Below are positions 6,407-13,482 of a stretch of 15,678 bases of DNA, in pieces. The stretch is from CBFGRU01 sp965651255. Its GTDB lineage: Bacteria > Planctomycetota > Phycisphaerae > Phycisphaerales > SM1A02. The first letter of the stretch is position 1, and each line of letters begins with the position of its first letter. Location of the stretch: the NCBI GenBank assembly GCA_965651255.1, contig CBFGRU010000046.1, forward strand, positions 1 to 15,678, given 5' to 3'. The notes under the pieces are model-generated. The model was not told the origin of the DNA and ran no database searches. It worked only from the letters and a program-made list of their open reading frames with translations. The translations under genes and the position numbers were made by a program.

Positions 6407-8155
6407 ATGTCGACCACCAATTCTGAACTGAGTGCCATTTTTGACGAAATGGCCCGCGCACTGGAGCTCTTGGGCGCGAACCCATTTCGCGTCAATGCTC
6501 ACGCCAAAGTTGCTCGGCTGCTGGATGGGATGGGCACCGATATCAAGTCGATCGGTCACGATCTTGAAGCACTCCAAGCGATCGAAGGAATTGGTGAAGG
6601 CAGCGCGAAGAAGATCAAGGAGTTTGTTGAAACCGGACGAGTGGTCGAGCACGATGAGTTGCTCCAGCAGATCCCCAGTGGTTTGTTTGAAGTGATGCAG
6701 ATTCCGGGACTTGGCCCCAAGACGGTTCGCCTCATGTGGGAAAAAGCGGGCATCACCGATCTGGCCACGCTCAAATCTGCACTCGCGAGCGGCGAGATCG
6801 AAAAACTCCCGCGCATGGGCAAGAAGACGGTCGACAACATTCGCGAAGCCATTGACTTTGCAAGTCGATCGGCGGGCCGTGTGCGAATCGGTGTCGCCAT
6901 GCCGATTGCGGAGCAGATTGTGAATCATCTGCGCCAAGCGGATCCCATGGCGAAAATTGAGTTTGCTGGATCGCTCCGCCGCGGAAAAGAAACAATCGGC
7001 GACATCGATATCCTCGCTGCGGCTGGCGATCACACGCAGCTCGCTGGTGCCTTTCGTTCAATGCAGGGAGTTTCCAAAGTCCTTGCTTCCGGTGAGACAA
7101 AGATCTCACTTCGTCTGGATACCGGGTTACAGGTTGACTTGCGCATGATCGAACCCTCGTGTTTCGGCGCTGCACTGCTCTACTTCACCGGGTCGAAAGA
7201 ACACAATGTTGTCCTGCGCGAACGGGCCATCAAGCGTGGCTATCGACTGAACGAATATGGGCTCTTTCCAGACGATGGCAGTAATGAACCACCCCAGAAG
7301 CGAAACGTGCGACCGGTGGCTGCTCGAACTGAAGAATCCATCTACAAGAAGCTGAACCTTCCGTGGATACCACCCGAGTTACGTGAAGATCGCGGCGAAT
7401 TCGTTGTTGACCACCTCCCTGACTTCATTGAGCTTTCGGACATCAAAGCGGAACTGCACGCGCATACGACCGCATCGGATGGTCGACTTTCAATTGAGGA
7501 GTTGGCGAACGAGGCCAAGCGACGCGGATTCCATACGATCGCGGTCACTGATCATTCCAAGTCAAGCGTTCAGGCAAATGGACTTTCGGTGGAACGTTTG
7601 CTGAAGCACATTGACGCGGTGCATGCGGCCAACGAAGCGATTGCGGGAATCACGATTCTCGCTGGCGCAGAAGTGGACATCCTTGCGGATGGGCATCTCG
7701 ACTATGACGATGAAGTCCTCGCCAAGCTTGACATCGTCGTGGCCTCTCCCCATGTCGCACTCAAGCAGGAACCCAAGAAGGCGACTGAACGCCTCCTGAA
7801 AGCGATTCGGCATCCACTTGTACACATACTCGGCCACCCGACCGGGCGCCTGATCAATGCCCGTGAGGGGCTTGTGCCTGACATGCCTCGTCTCATCGAA
7901 GCAGCCGTTAAGCACGATACAGCACTTGAAGTCAATGCCAATGACCACCGACTGGACTTGCGTGATTCCCATGTGCGCATGGCCGTTGAGGCCGGAGCCC
8001 GTATTGCCATCAATACAGATGCGCACTCAGCCGAACACTTTGATCTGTTGCGCTACGGAATCCTGACCGCACGGCGCGGCTGGCTTCCCGCATCTTTATG
8101 CGTGAACACTTGGACGCACGACAAGCTGAACAAATGGTTGAAACAGAAGCGTTGA
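6407..8155 (+). CDS. polX: DNA polymerase/3'-5' exonuclease PolX (family X polymerase with PHP domain)
   Basis: Bacterial PolX fills short gaps in base-excision repair and has Mn-dependent 3'-5' exonuclease and AP-endonuclease activities in its PHP domain. The 582-residue product matches the bacterial family's size. The N-terminal 8-kDa-like region and two helix-hairpin-helix motifs lie at about 58-72 (IEGIGEGSAKKI) and 98-112 (QIPGLGPKTVRL). The nucleotidyltransferase palm has GSLRRGKETIGDID (188-201), with D199 and D201 as the first two catalytic aspartates and D244 (LQVDLR) as the third. All three are present, so the polymerase should be active. The C-terminal PHP domain starts at ELHAHTTASDGR (349-360) and continues with VTDHS (380-384), AGAEVDI, ILGHPTGR, EVNAN and INTDAH, which keep the metal-binding His/Asp residues. 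The gene follows recG by 33 bases. Its stop codon directly abuts that of the convergent hydrolase gene with no spacer. Confidence 0.96.
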   Translation: MSTTNSELSAIFDEMARALELLGANPFRVNAHAKVARLLDGMGTDIKSIGHDLEALQAIEGIGEGSAKKIKEFVETGRVVEHDELLQQIPSGLFEVMQIPGLGPKTVRLMWEKAGITDLATLKSALASGEIEKLPRMGKKTVDNIREAIDFASRSAGRVRIGVAMPIAEQIVNHLRQADPMAKIEFAGSLRRGKETIGDIDILAAAGDHTQLAGAFRSMQGVSKVLASGETKISLRLDTGLQVDLRMIEPSCFGAALLYFTGSKEHNVVLRERAIKRGYRLNEYGLFPDDGSNEPPQKRNVRPVAARTEESIYKKLNLPWIPPELREDRGEFVVDHLPDFIELSDIKAELHAHTTASDGRLSIEELANEAKRRGFHTIAVTDHSKSSVQANGLSVERLLKHIDAVHAANEAIAGITILAGAEVDILADGHLDYDDEVLAKLDIVVASPHVALKQEPKKATERLLKAIRHPLVHILGHPTGRLINAREGLVPDMPRLIEAAVKHDTALEVNANDHRLDLRDSHVRMAVEAGARIAINTDAHSAEHFDLLRYGILTARRGWLPASLCVNTWTHDKLNKWLKQKR

Positions 8156-9115
8156 TTACCACGCAGCAGCGATAGCGGCATGAACAGATTTGGATCGCCA
8201 GTACGCATCGTGGGCGCGAGTGATCTGATCCGAAACATCAATGTACACATCTTCGACAATGCGGTGATCGCCAATTGGCTTCATCATTGCTTCAACTGGA
8301 AAGGCAATCGGATCATCTCGATCCCAGATATTGATCCAGCGGGCCTTGGCAAGGTCTAAGACCGTCGCTCGTCCGGGGTCCAGCCCATAGTCGGTCGGAT
8401 CCAGAAGTTCATCACCAGCGAGAATCTTCAGCACCGCATCACTTCGAAAGATGAACGGCAGAATTGGTGAGCCAAAGGTTACAAGACGCCGCACACGCAG
8501 CTGATCGCGTTGCGCCATTTCATGAAGGTCATGAAGAGTCTTCATCGTTGATGAATCCCTCTTCTTGCCGGCTGCCTGGAGAAAGGTGTGTTTGCCACCC
8601 GGATTCCTGAAGAACAAGTAGAACAGGAAGTCAAAGGCCACGAGACTTCCCGCACTGTGACCCAGGATCGTGAGTGAAAGCACATCATCCGAAGCCATTG
8701 ATTCCATGAGTGGCTTCAATCGGGATGTGATAGTATCAGTGACTGCAAGCCGAATGGCCTGCTTTCCATCCTGCGAGATGTAGTACATCACATCACTGAA
8801 CCCGTAGAAGACCAGGTCACGCAAACTATTCAAGACAAGCCGCGCGGGGTTCAACGTGAAGTCGGATGCCGCGGACCAGTCCCGCGACGCTCGACTACCA
8901 AGCAGTCGTTGTGCATCGGTCAACAACTGGTGACTCACCGGTTCAGCATTCCCGGCTGGCCACCCCCACTCGATCCCGATGAAGTCCTTTGGAAAGAGTG
9001 GATTCTCCTTGCAGATTCCATCATGCAGTGCACGATACTCCGGTTCATGGGAGCGCCCATGCAGATCGCGGGAGACTCCATGAATGTAAATCACGACTTC
9101 ATGTATACGCCCCAT
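8156..9115 (-). CDS. Alpha/beta hydrolase (lipase-like), substrate unknown
   Basis: The 319-residue protein has the alpha/beta hydrolase plan. An early strand and oxyanion turn read VVIYIHGVS (7-15), the nucleophile elbow is GHSAG (152-156, Ser154), and a strand ends in VTFGSPI (212-218). WDRDDPI (264-270) provides the likely acid. A late histidine in TRAHDAYW (299-306) is where the catalytic His is expected. The triad therefore looks complete. No signal peptide is seen, so it is probably cytoplasmic. A hydrophobic patch at 160-171 (FDFLFYLFF) after the elbow could favour membrane or lipid contact. The frame is open to 9169, but the ATG at 9115 has an AAAGGG upstream and begins just before the first core strand, so I choose it. 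It is divergent from ffh and directly abuts polX at its 3' end. The substrate cannot be told from sequence. Confidence 0.82.
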   Translation of the reverse strand: MGRIHEVVIYIHGVSRDLHGRSHEPEYRALHDGICKENPLFPKDFIGIEWGWPAGNAEPVSHQLLTDAQRLLGSRASRDWSAASDFTLNPARLVLNSLRDLVFYGFSDVMYYISQDGKQAIRLAVTDTITSRLKPLMESMASDDVLSLTILGHSAGSLVAFDFLFYLFFRNPGGKHTFLQAAGKKRDSSTMKTLHDLHEMAQRDQLRVRRLVTFGSPILPFIFRSDAVLKILAGDELLDPTDYGLDPGRATVLDLAKARWINIWDRDDPIAFPVEAMMKPIGDHRIVEDVYIDVSDQITRAHDAYWRSKSVHAAIAAAW

Positions 9116-9211
9116 CGTGTCAACCCTTTCTGGTGTCAGTGATGACATGCAGCGTACCGCGCCGATCAATCAGCCGCCAGCAATTCAGCGTCCACGGAGT
9201 CCGGAGGTCGC

Positions 9212-9217
9212 TAGAAT
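9212..9217 (+). promoter_or_regulatory. Candidate -10 box TAGAAT for ffh
   Basis: TAGAAT matches the sigma-70 -10 consensus at five of six positions and lies 58 bases before the ffh start, in the divergent gap 9116-9275. No matching -35 is clear at 16-18 bases. Confidence 0.28.
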
Positions 9218-9275
9218 CACCGCTGTTGACCTTTCCACGATTTTCCTGTGAGGCCCACTGGAGAGCCCGCAACCG

Positions 9276-10772
9276 ATGTTTGAATCCCTCTCTGATCGAT
9301 TTCATGAGACTTTCCGCAAGCTCTCGGGCCGCGGACGTATCACTGAAGACAATGTGCGTGACTCCATGCGCGAAGTACGCACCGCGTTGCTGGAGGCGGA
9401 TGTTCATCTCGATGTTGTCAAGAAGTTCTGCGATGACGTCGTACAGGAAGCCATCGGACGCGATGTCACCAAGAGTCTGAAGCCGGGCGAAGAGATGATT
9501 GGCATTGTCCACCGCAAGCTGGTGGACCTGATGGGGCCCGTCGATTCGCACATCCTCATGGTCGATCCGGGGCCAACAGTGATCATGATGTGCGGGCTCC
9601 AGGGGTCAGGAAAGACGACTACCTGTGGCAAGCTTGCTGCTTATCTCAAGAAGCGTGGGAAGCGTGTGATGGTCGCCGCGGCTGACCTTCAACGCCCAGC
9701 AGCGGTTGAACAGTTGCGAACTACGATCGACGGTGTGCAGGAGCACGCCAAAGGCAACGGTCATGCGCTGTTCTACGGTGAACCCGACAAGTGCGCTGAG
9801 TACGGAAAGGCTGTCGGAGTCGCTGTCAGTGTTTGCCAGCGTGCATTGGCAAGCGCGAAGAAAGAGAAGGCCGATGTACTGATACTTGATACCGCCGGAC
9901 GGCTGCATATCAACAGCGAATTGATGCAGGAACTCGAAGCGGTCAATCGTGCATTGAAACCGCACCAGATATACCTCGTCGTCGATGCAATGCTTGGACA
10001 GGATGCGGTCAACAGCGCCAAGACGTTTCACGAAAAGCTGGCAATCGACGGCGTCATCCTCACCAAGTTTGACTCCGACACGCGCGGCGGAGCAGCACTG
10101 TCGGTCAAGCAAGTGACCGGCGCTCCAATCAAGTTTATTGGAATTGGCGAGAAGTTTGACGCGCTGGAGGAGTTTCATCCCGAACGAATGGCCGGTCGCA
10201 TTCTCGGCATGGGTGATGTTGTCTCACTGGTTGAGAAAGCTCAACAGGAAGTCAGTGAAGAGGAAGCCGCCAAGATGGCGGAAAAGATGGCGCAGGGGCG
10301 CCTGACCATGGACGACTTCCTGAAGCAGTTGCGTTCGATTCGGCGAATGGGACCGATGAAGCAACTCCTGGGTATGCTGCCCGGAGTGGGCTCCATGCTC
10401 AAGAACGTTGAGGTTGACGACAAGCAACTCGATCGACTCGAGGGCATTGTCCACTCAATGACCGCGGATGAACGTGAGAACATTGAGGAGCTGAATAAAT
10501 CTCGGATCAAGCGGGTTGCCCGCGGCTCAGGTACCGAGCCGGCGGAGGTCAATCGACTTACCAAGCAGTTTGAAATGATCCAGAAAATGACGAAACAGAT
10601 GTCAGGAATCGGAGTCGGCGGCAAGATCAAGGCAATGAAGGAACTTGCCAAGAGCGACCCGAACATGATTCCAGGGATCAAAGGCATGCCGGGTATCGGC
10701 GGCCGAGGGACCACCAAGACCGAGAGCATCAAGAGTCGATTCAAGCAGCGAAAGAACAAGAAACGACGTTGA
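9276..10772 (+). CDS. ffh: Signal recognition particle protein Ffh (SRP54 GTPase)
   Basis: Ffh binds 4.5S RNA and the hydrophobic signals of nascent membrane proteins, and delivers them to FtsY and the translocon. The 498-residue product has an N-domain helical bundle (1-95). In the G domain are G1 GLQGSGKTT (107-115), DLQRPAAVEQL (137-147), G3 DTAGRL (205-210), G4 TKFD (263-266) and DTRGG (268-272), followed by GIGEKFDALEEFHPERMAGRI (289-309, in two parts). The methionine-rich M domain spans about 325-450 with the RNA-contacting SRIKRVARGSG (409-419), then a Gly/Met-rich and finally basic tail. Between RPAAVEQL and DTAGRL it is roughly a dozen residues longer than E. coli Ffh (segment about 152-185). 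GGAGAG nine bases upstream supports the start. The usual neighbours rpsP, rimM and trmD are absent. No 4.5S RNA gene is recognised in this window. Confidence 0.97.
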   Translation: MFESLSDRFHETFRKLSGRGRITEDNVRDSMREVRTALLEADVHLDVVKKFCDDVVQEAIGRDVTKSLKPGEEMIGIVHRKLVDLMGPVDSHILMVDPGPTVIMMCGLQGSGKTTTCGKLAAYLKKRGKRVMVAAADLQRPAAVEQLRTTIDGVQEHAKGNGHALFYGEPDKCAEYGKAVGVAVSVCQRALASAKKEKADVLILDTAGRLHINSELMQELEAVNRALKPHQIYLVVDAMLGQDAVNSAKTFHEKLAIDGVILTKFDSDTRGGAALSVKQVTGAPIKFIGIGEKFDALEEFHPERMAGRILGMGDVVSLVEKAQQEVSEEEAAKMAEKMAQGRLTMDDFLKQLRSIRRMGPMKQLLGMLPGVGSMLKNVEVDDKQLDRLEGIVHSMTADERENIEELNKSRIKRVARGSGTEPAEVNRLTKQFEMIQKMTKQMSGIGVGGKIKAMKELAKSDPNMIPGIKGMPGIGGRGTTKTESIKSRFKQRKNKKRR

Positions 10773-10827
10773 ACATGTCGCACACGGTCAGCCCGTTGCC
10801 ACGGTTATGGCCACTGACGCGAAGCTC

Positions 10828-10856
10828 TGCGTGGTCCTGCCGGTGAAGTCCACGCA
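10828..10856. terminator. Hairpin in the ffh/permease convergent gap, weak terminator candidate
   Basis: TGCGTGG and CCACGCA form a perfect seven-base inverted repeat around a 15-base loop, in the 127-base gap between two converging genes. A second, looser repeat (GTCAG at 10787-10791 with CTGAC at 10814-10818) lies just upstream. Neither is followed by a T-run, so intrinsic termination is uncertain. No gene is seen in 10773-10899. Confidence 0.25.
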
Positions 10857-10899
10857 CACGCGCGCGAGACCTTGTACTTGCAGTTCTGATTATGCATGA

Positions 10900-12327
10900 T
10901 CAATCCCGACCGATCGGGAGCGGATCCTCGCGCTCACCTTTGAGCCAGGCATCGATCTTCGGGAAGAGCACATCGGTCAACAGGATTTTCCCGCACGCCG
11001 CGACCGGTATGGCCAACAACATTCCGTACACACCCATAATTGAACCTCCCGCGAGAACGACGACGATGATCGTCACCGGGTCGAGATTCGTCGCCTTTCC
11101 AGCGATCATCGGTGTCAGCGCATAGCCCTCGATCAGTTGGACGATGATGAAGACTAGGGAAGGCCAAAGGATGACACCCAGCCAGCCAAGCCACAACGTG
11201 CGCTCATCGGCAGGAACTGAGAGATAGTCAAAGAAGAGCAGGCCGATCGCAAGCGGTATACCGACGCCGCCCAGGTACGGTACCGCACAGAACACACCGA
11301 TCAGGAGTCCAAGGGCAATGGCATAGGGAACACCACAGATCATCCACCCGAAGGCAAGCAACACACCCATAATCAGACTGATGACGATACGACCGCGAAC
11401 GAACGCCGCCACGACGGTATCCATTCGCTTGAGAAGCCCAAGCGTTCGTTCCTTGTTCCGGCTCGGAATGAGTGTTTCGCCGAATCGAACAACATCCGGA
11501 TACCACACGCTGAAGAAGAAGAAGTAAAAGGGGATCAGGAAGGCCAGCAAGGCGACCTGAACGACCCCGCCGATGAATCCCATGATCGCATCCATGCCGC
11601 CGCGCGCGACATTGAGCAAGCCGCCGGCCGCAGGCGTCCGGCCCCCTGACCCATCAGTTAGACGTGCATACTCATCGCGGACGATCGCGCGAATCTCATC
11701 ATCCGTCAGCACTCCAGCACGATTGTCTTGACGCTCTTCGTTCTGCTCGACGGCGCCTCGTTGATCATCCTCGCCCGGTGCATCCGCGCCTTGACCGTCC
11801 GTGCCGTTCTCCCCATCCCCCCGGTCGTCACCGTCTGCCGATTCAAGCTGTTCAAGCAACTCGCTCGCAAGGTGTTCATTATTGCCCGGGATCAACTCGA
11901 GCAGCGCAGTGAAGTCTTCTCGGTACCCTTCAGGAATGTACGGCGAAAGATTGGCGATGCGAGATTGCATCGTCCCGTCACGAATGTCAAGTACGAATTT
12001 TGACGTCTGGCCAATCACCAATGGAATGAGGACCGCAAGCAGGACCAGAACTGCAGCTCCCACGGTGACCAGCAGAGTCGTCACCGCCTGCATGCGCGAC
12101 ATTTGTACACGCTGTTGTTTGACCAGCCAGCCGATAAGCGGCTCGAAAAGGTAGGCCAGGAGCAGTGCGACCAGAAGGGGAACGGTCACGGCTCGCAACG
12201 CATAGCCGAACCAAATGAGGCCGAACGCCGCACTTACGACAAGCAGATCGCGAAAGGCCTGGATCTGCCAGAGATGGAGGCGGTGAATCGCTGGCACCTT
12301 GTCGTCGCTGGAGCTTGCCTTTGCCAT
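10900..12327 (-). CDS. AI-2E family transporter (PerM/TqsA-type permease)
   Basis: The family contains polytopic inner-membrane proteins that export or exchange small solutes. Members include the AI-2 exporter TqsA and Na+/H+ antiporters, so the substrate here is open. The 475-residue product shows about seven or eight hydrophobic segments: near 28-66 (two), 83-106, 245-275, 303-330, 332-365 and 380-445. Family motifs are present: GRIVISLIMG (312-321), VPYLGGVGIPLA (349-360), NLDPVTIIVVVLAGG (414-428) and GVYGMLLAIPVAA (432-444). The loop between the third and fourth hydrophobic segments contains a stretch at about 161-202 that is almost entirely Asp, Glu, Gly, Gln, Asn and Arg, an unusual insertion. 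The frame is open to a TTG at 12357, but the first ATG (12327) starts just before a plausible cytoplasmic N-terminus. It is the last gene of the minus-strand block, 80 bases after the Minf_1886-like gene. Confidence 0.9.
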   Translation of the reverse strand: MAKASSSDDKVPAIHRLHLWQIQAFRDLLVVSAAFGLIWFGYALRAVTVPLLVALLLAYLFEPLIGWLVKQQRVQMSRMQAVTTLLVTVGAAVLVLLAVLIPLVIGQTSKFVLDIRDGTMQSRIANLSPYIPEGYREDFTALLELIPGNNEHLASELLEQLESADGDDRGDGENGTDGQGADAPGEDDQRGAVEQNEERQDNRAGVLTDDEIRAIVRDEYARLTDGSGGRTPAAGGLLNVARGGMDAIMGFIGGVVQVALLAFLIPFYFFFFSVWYPDVVRFGETLIPSRNKERTLGLLKRMDTVVAAFVRGRIVISLIMGVLLAFGWMICGVPYAIALGLLIGVFCAVPYLGGVGIPLAIGLLFFDYLSVPADERTLWLGWLGVILWPSLVFIIVQLIEGYALTPMIAGKATNLDPVTIIVVVLAGGSIMGVYGMLLAIPVAACGKILLTDVLFPKIDAWLKGEREDPLPIGRD

Positions 12328-12407
12328 ACCAGCGCACAAGGTACACGGAGCCGGCAAAGTCGCAAGTCACCAGTGGAGAATGCGCCACCGGTATCGATTC
12401 GCTCGAT

Positions 12408-12815
12408 TTAGCTTCGACCGACTCGGTTGAGTAGCTCGATACGATCGAACGCTTCGCTGAAATCGTACACCGCGCGGAAGTCCTCGATGTTGTCATCCTC
12501 GGTCTTGGTCATCATGCCGGCAGTGATCATCGCGAAGACAATTCGGCCAAAATCGTCGGTGCGAGTGATATTCCAGTGACTCAGGACGGCCGGTGCCATC
12601 ATTCCGTACTGCTCCACGGCAAAGTCACGCAGTCCAAGACAGAGTTGACGACCCGAAACGTGCCGATCATCCAGTGCCATCGTTTCCGCATTCGCATGAA
12701 AACGATGAACCGTGTAGCGCAAACCTTCCTGTACGAAGTGAAATGCTTCGATGGGATAGGGACCGGCCTCTTTCAGGACCGAACTCCAGTCAACCTGCAC
12801 CTGCTGTTCGGGCAT
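12408..12815 (-). CDS. Minf_1886 family protein (conserved in Planctomycetes/Verrucomicrobia), function unknown
   Basis: This 135-residue soluble protein is conserved but uncharacterised. Its central block has HVSGRQLCLGLRDFAVEQYG (52-71), then VLSHWNITRTDDFGRIVF (77-94), then LTKTEDD-like MTKTEDDNIEDF (102-113) and YDFSEAF (117-123). I recognise this series as the family annotated Minf_1886 (TIGR04138), found mainly in Planctomycetes and Verrucomicrobia. The N-terminal part (PIEAFHFVQEGLRYTV, 21-36) also fits. No catalytic motif, signal peptide or membrane segment is seen. A GGAGGA (minus strand, 12824-12829) eight bases upstream fixes the start, although the frame is open to 13037 inside the upstream gene. 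It lies 28 bases after the DNA glycosylase gene and 80 before the permease gene, so co-transcription is likely. Family assignment is from memory of the motif pattern. Confidence 0.82.
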   Translation of the reverse strand: MPEQQVQVDWSSVLKEAGPYPIEAFHFVQEGLRYTVHRFHANAETMALDDRHVSGRQLCLGLRDFAVEQYGMMAPAVLSHWNITRTDDFGRIVFAMITAGMMTKTEDDNIEDFRAVYDFSEAFDRIELLNRVGRS

Positions 12816-12823
12816 CGATGCGT

Positions 12824-12829
12824 TCCTCC
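12824..12829 (-). promoter_or_regulatory. Ribosome binding site GGAGGA fixing the Minf_1886-like start
   Basis: GGAGGA on the minus strand lies eight bases before the ATG at 12815, in the 28-base gap after the glycosylase stop. It excludes the much longer upstream extension of the frame. Confidence 0.75.
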
Positions 12830-12843
12830 GTGGGTTGGTAATC

Positions 12844-13482
12844 CTATCGACCTTTCGCCTTCGACTTCCACAACCGAGCGGTCCCGAGCGTCGAAATCGC
12901 GGGTGACCCACGCAGCACAAACCGCAATGGCTTGCCCGCCCACTCACCGGCATAATCAACCCCAACCCGTGGACTCCGCTCAACCATTTCATCGGGCATC
13001 CAATTCGGATGGGTTTCTTCGATCCAGAGACAATCACTTTTCTTCAGGTCCTCGCCATCGAACGCGCGATCCACGGCAAGCGCCTTCGCCAGGCATGCTG
13101 GCCCGGCGCAGAGTCGGGCATCGCTGGCTGGTGTCGGGCGGTTCTGGCGCATTGTCATAATCCCTTCTTCCGGTTCGACGGCACGAAGGAGTACCGCAAC
13201 GCCTTCATCCTTGGCACCACAGACGATGTTCAGGCAATGATGCATGCCATAAATGAAGTACACGTACGCATGACCACCCGGAAGGTACATGGAAGCGTTC
13301 CGTGCGGTTCGTCTCCCGTCGAACGTGTGTGAAGCGCGATCTTCCATGCCGAGATACGCCTCCACTTCAACAATTCTCCCTGACAGGCGCTTCCCATTGT
13401 GAATCCGTACCACACGCTGACCCATCAAGCGACTCGCCATTGACTCTGCATCATGAGAGTAATCAAGCAAGCGTTGCGCCAT
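12844..13482 (-). CDS. DNA-3-methyladenine glycosylase (AAG/MPG family)
   Basis: The enzyme flips out and excises alkylated or deaminated purines such as 3-methyladenine, 7-methylguanine and hypoxanthine, starting base-excision repair. The 212-residue product carries the family's active-site block GRIVEVEAYLGMEDRASH (35-52). E41 and Y43 match the catalytic Glu125 and stacking Tyr127 of human AAG, and H52 matches its His136. YVYFIYGMHHCLN (73-85) follows, with N85 matching Asn169. The later GPACLAKAL (127-135) is the conserved GPG/KL-type segment in variant form. The start at 13482 shares its A with the TGA stop of the upstream amidohydrolase (TGATG), suggesting translational coupling, so I reject the longer frame to 13521. 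The product would act upstream of PolX-type gap filling, but the two genes are not adjacent. Confidence 0.95.
   Translation of the reverse strand: MAQRLLDYSHDAESMASRLMGQRVVRIHNGKRLSGRIVEVEAYLGMEDRASHTFDGRRTARNASMYLPGGHAYVYFIYGMHHCLNIVCGAKDEGVAVLLRAVEPEEGIMTMRQNRPTPASDARLCAGPACLAKALAVDRAFDGEDLKKSDCLWIEETHPNWMPDEMVERSPRVGVDYAGEWAGKPLRFVLRGSPAISTLGTARLWKSKAKGR

Noticed and set aside
10773..10899. 4.5S SRP RNA next to ffh
   Set aside because: The conserved GGUCAG...GGAAGCAGC core with its tetraloop is not present in this gap.
10903..10920. Inverted repeat TCCCGACCGATCGGGA as a terminator
   Set aside because: It lies inside the last codons of the permease gene and has no T-run on either strand. 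It is more simply coding sequence.
12576..13160. 194-residue plus-strand open frame
   Set aside because: It is antisense across the Minf_1886-like and glycosylase genes, which both have clear family motifs, and it is low-complexity in character.
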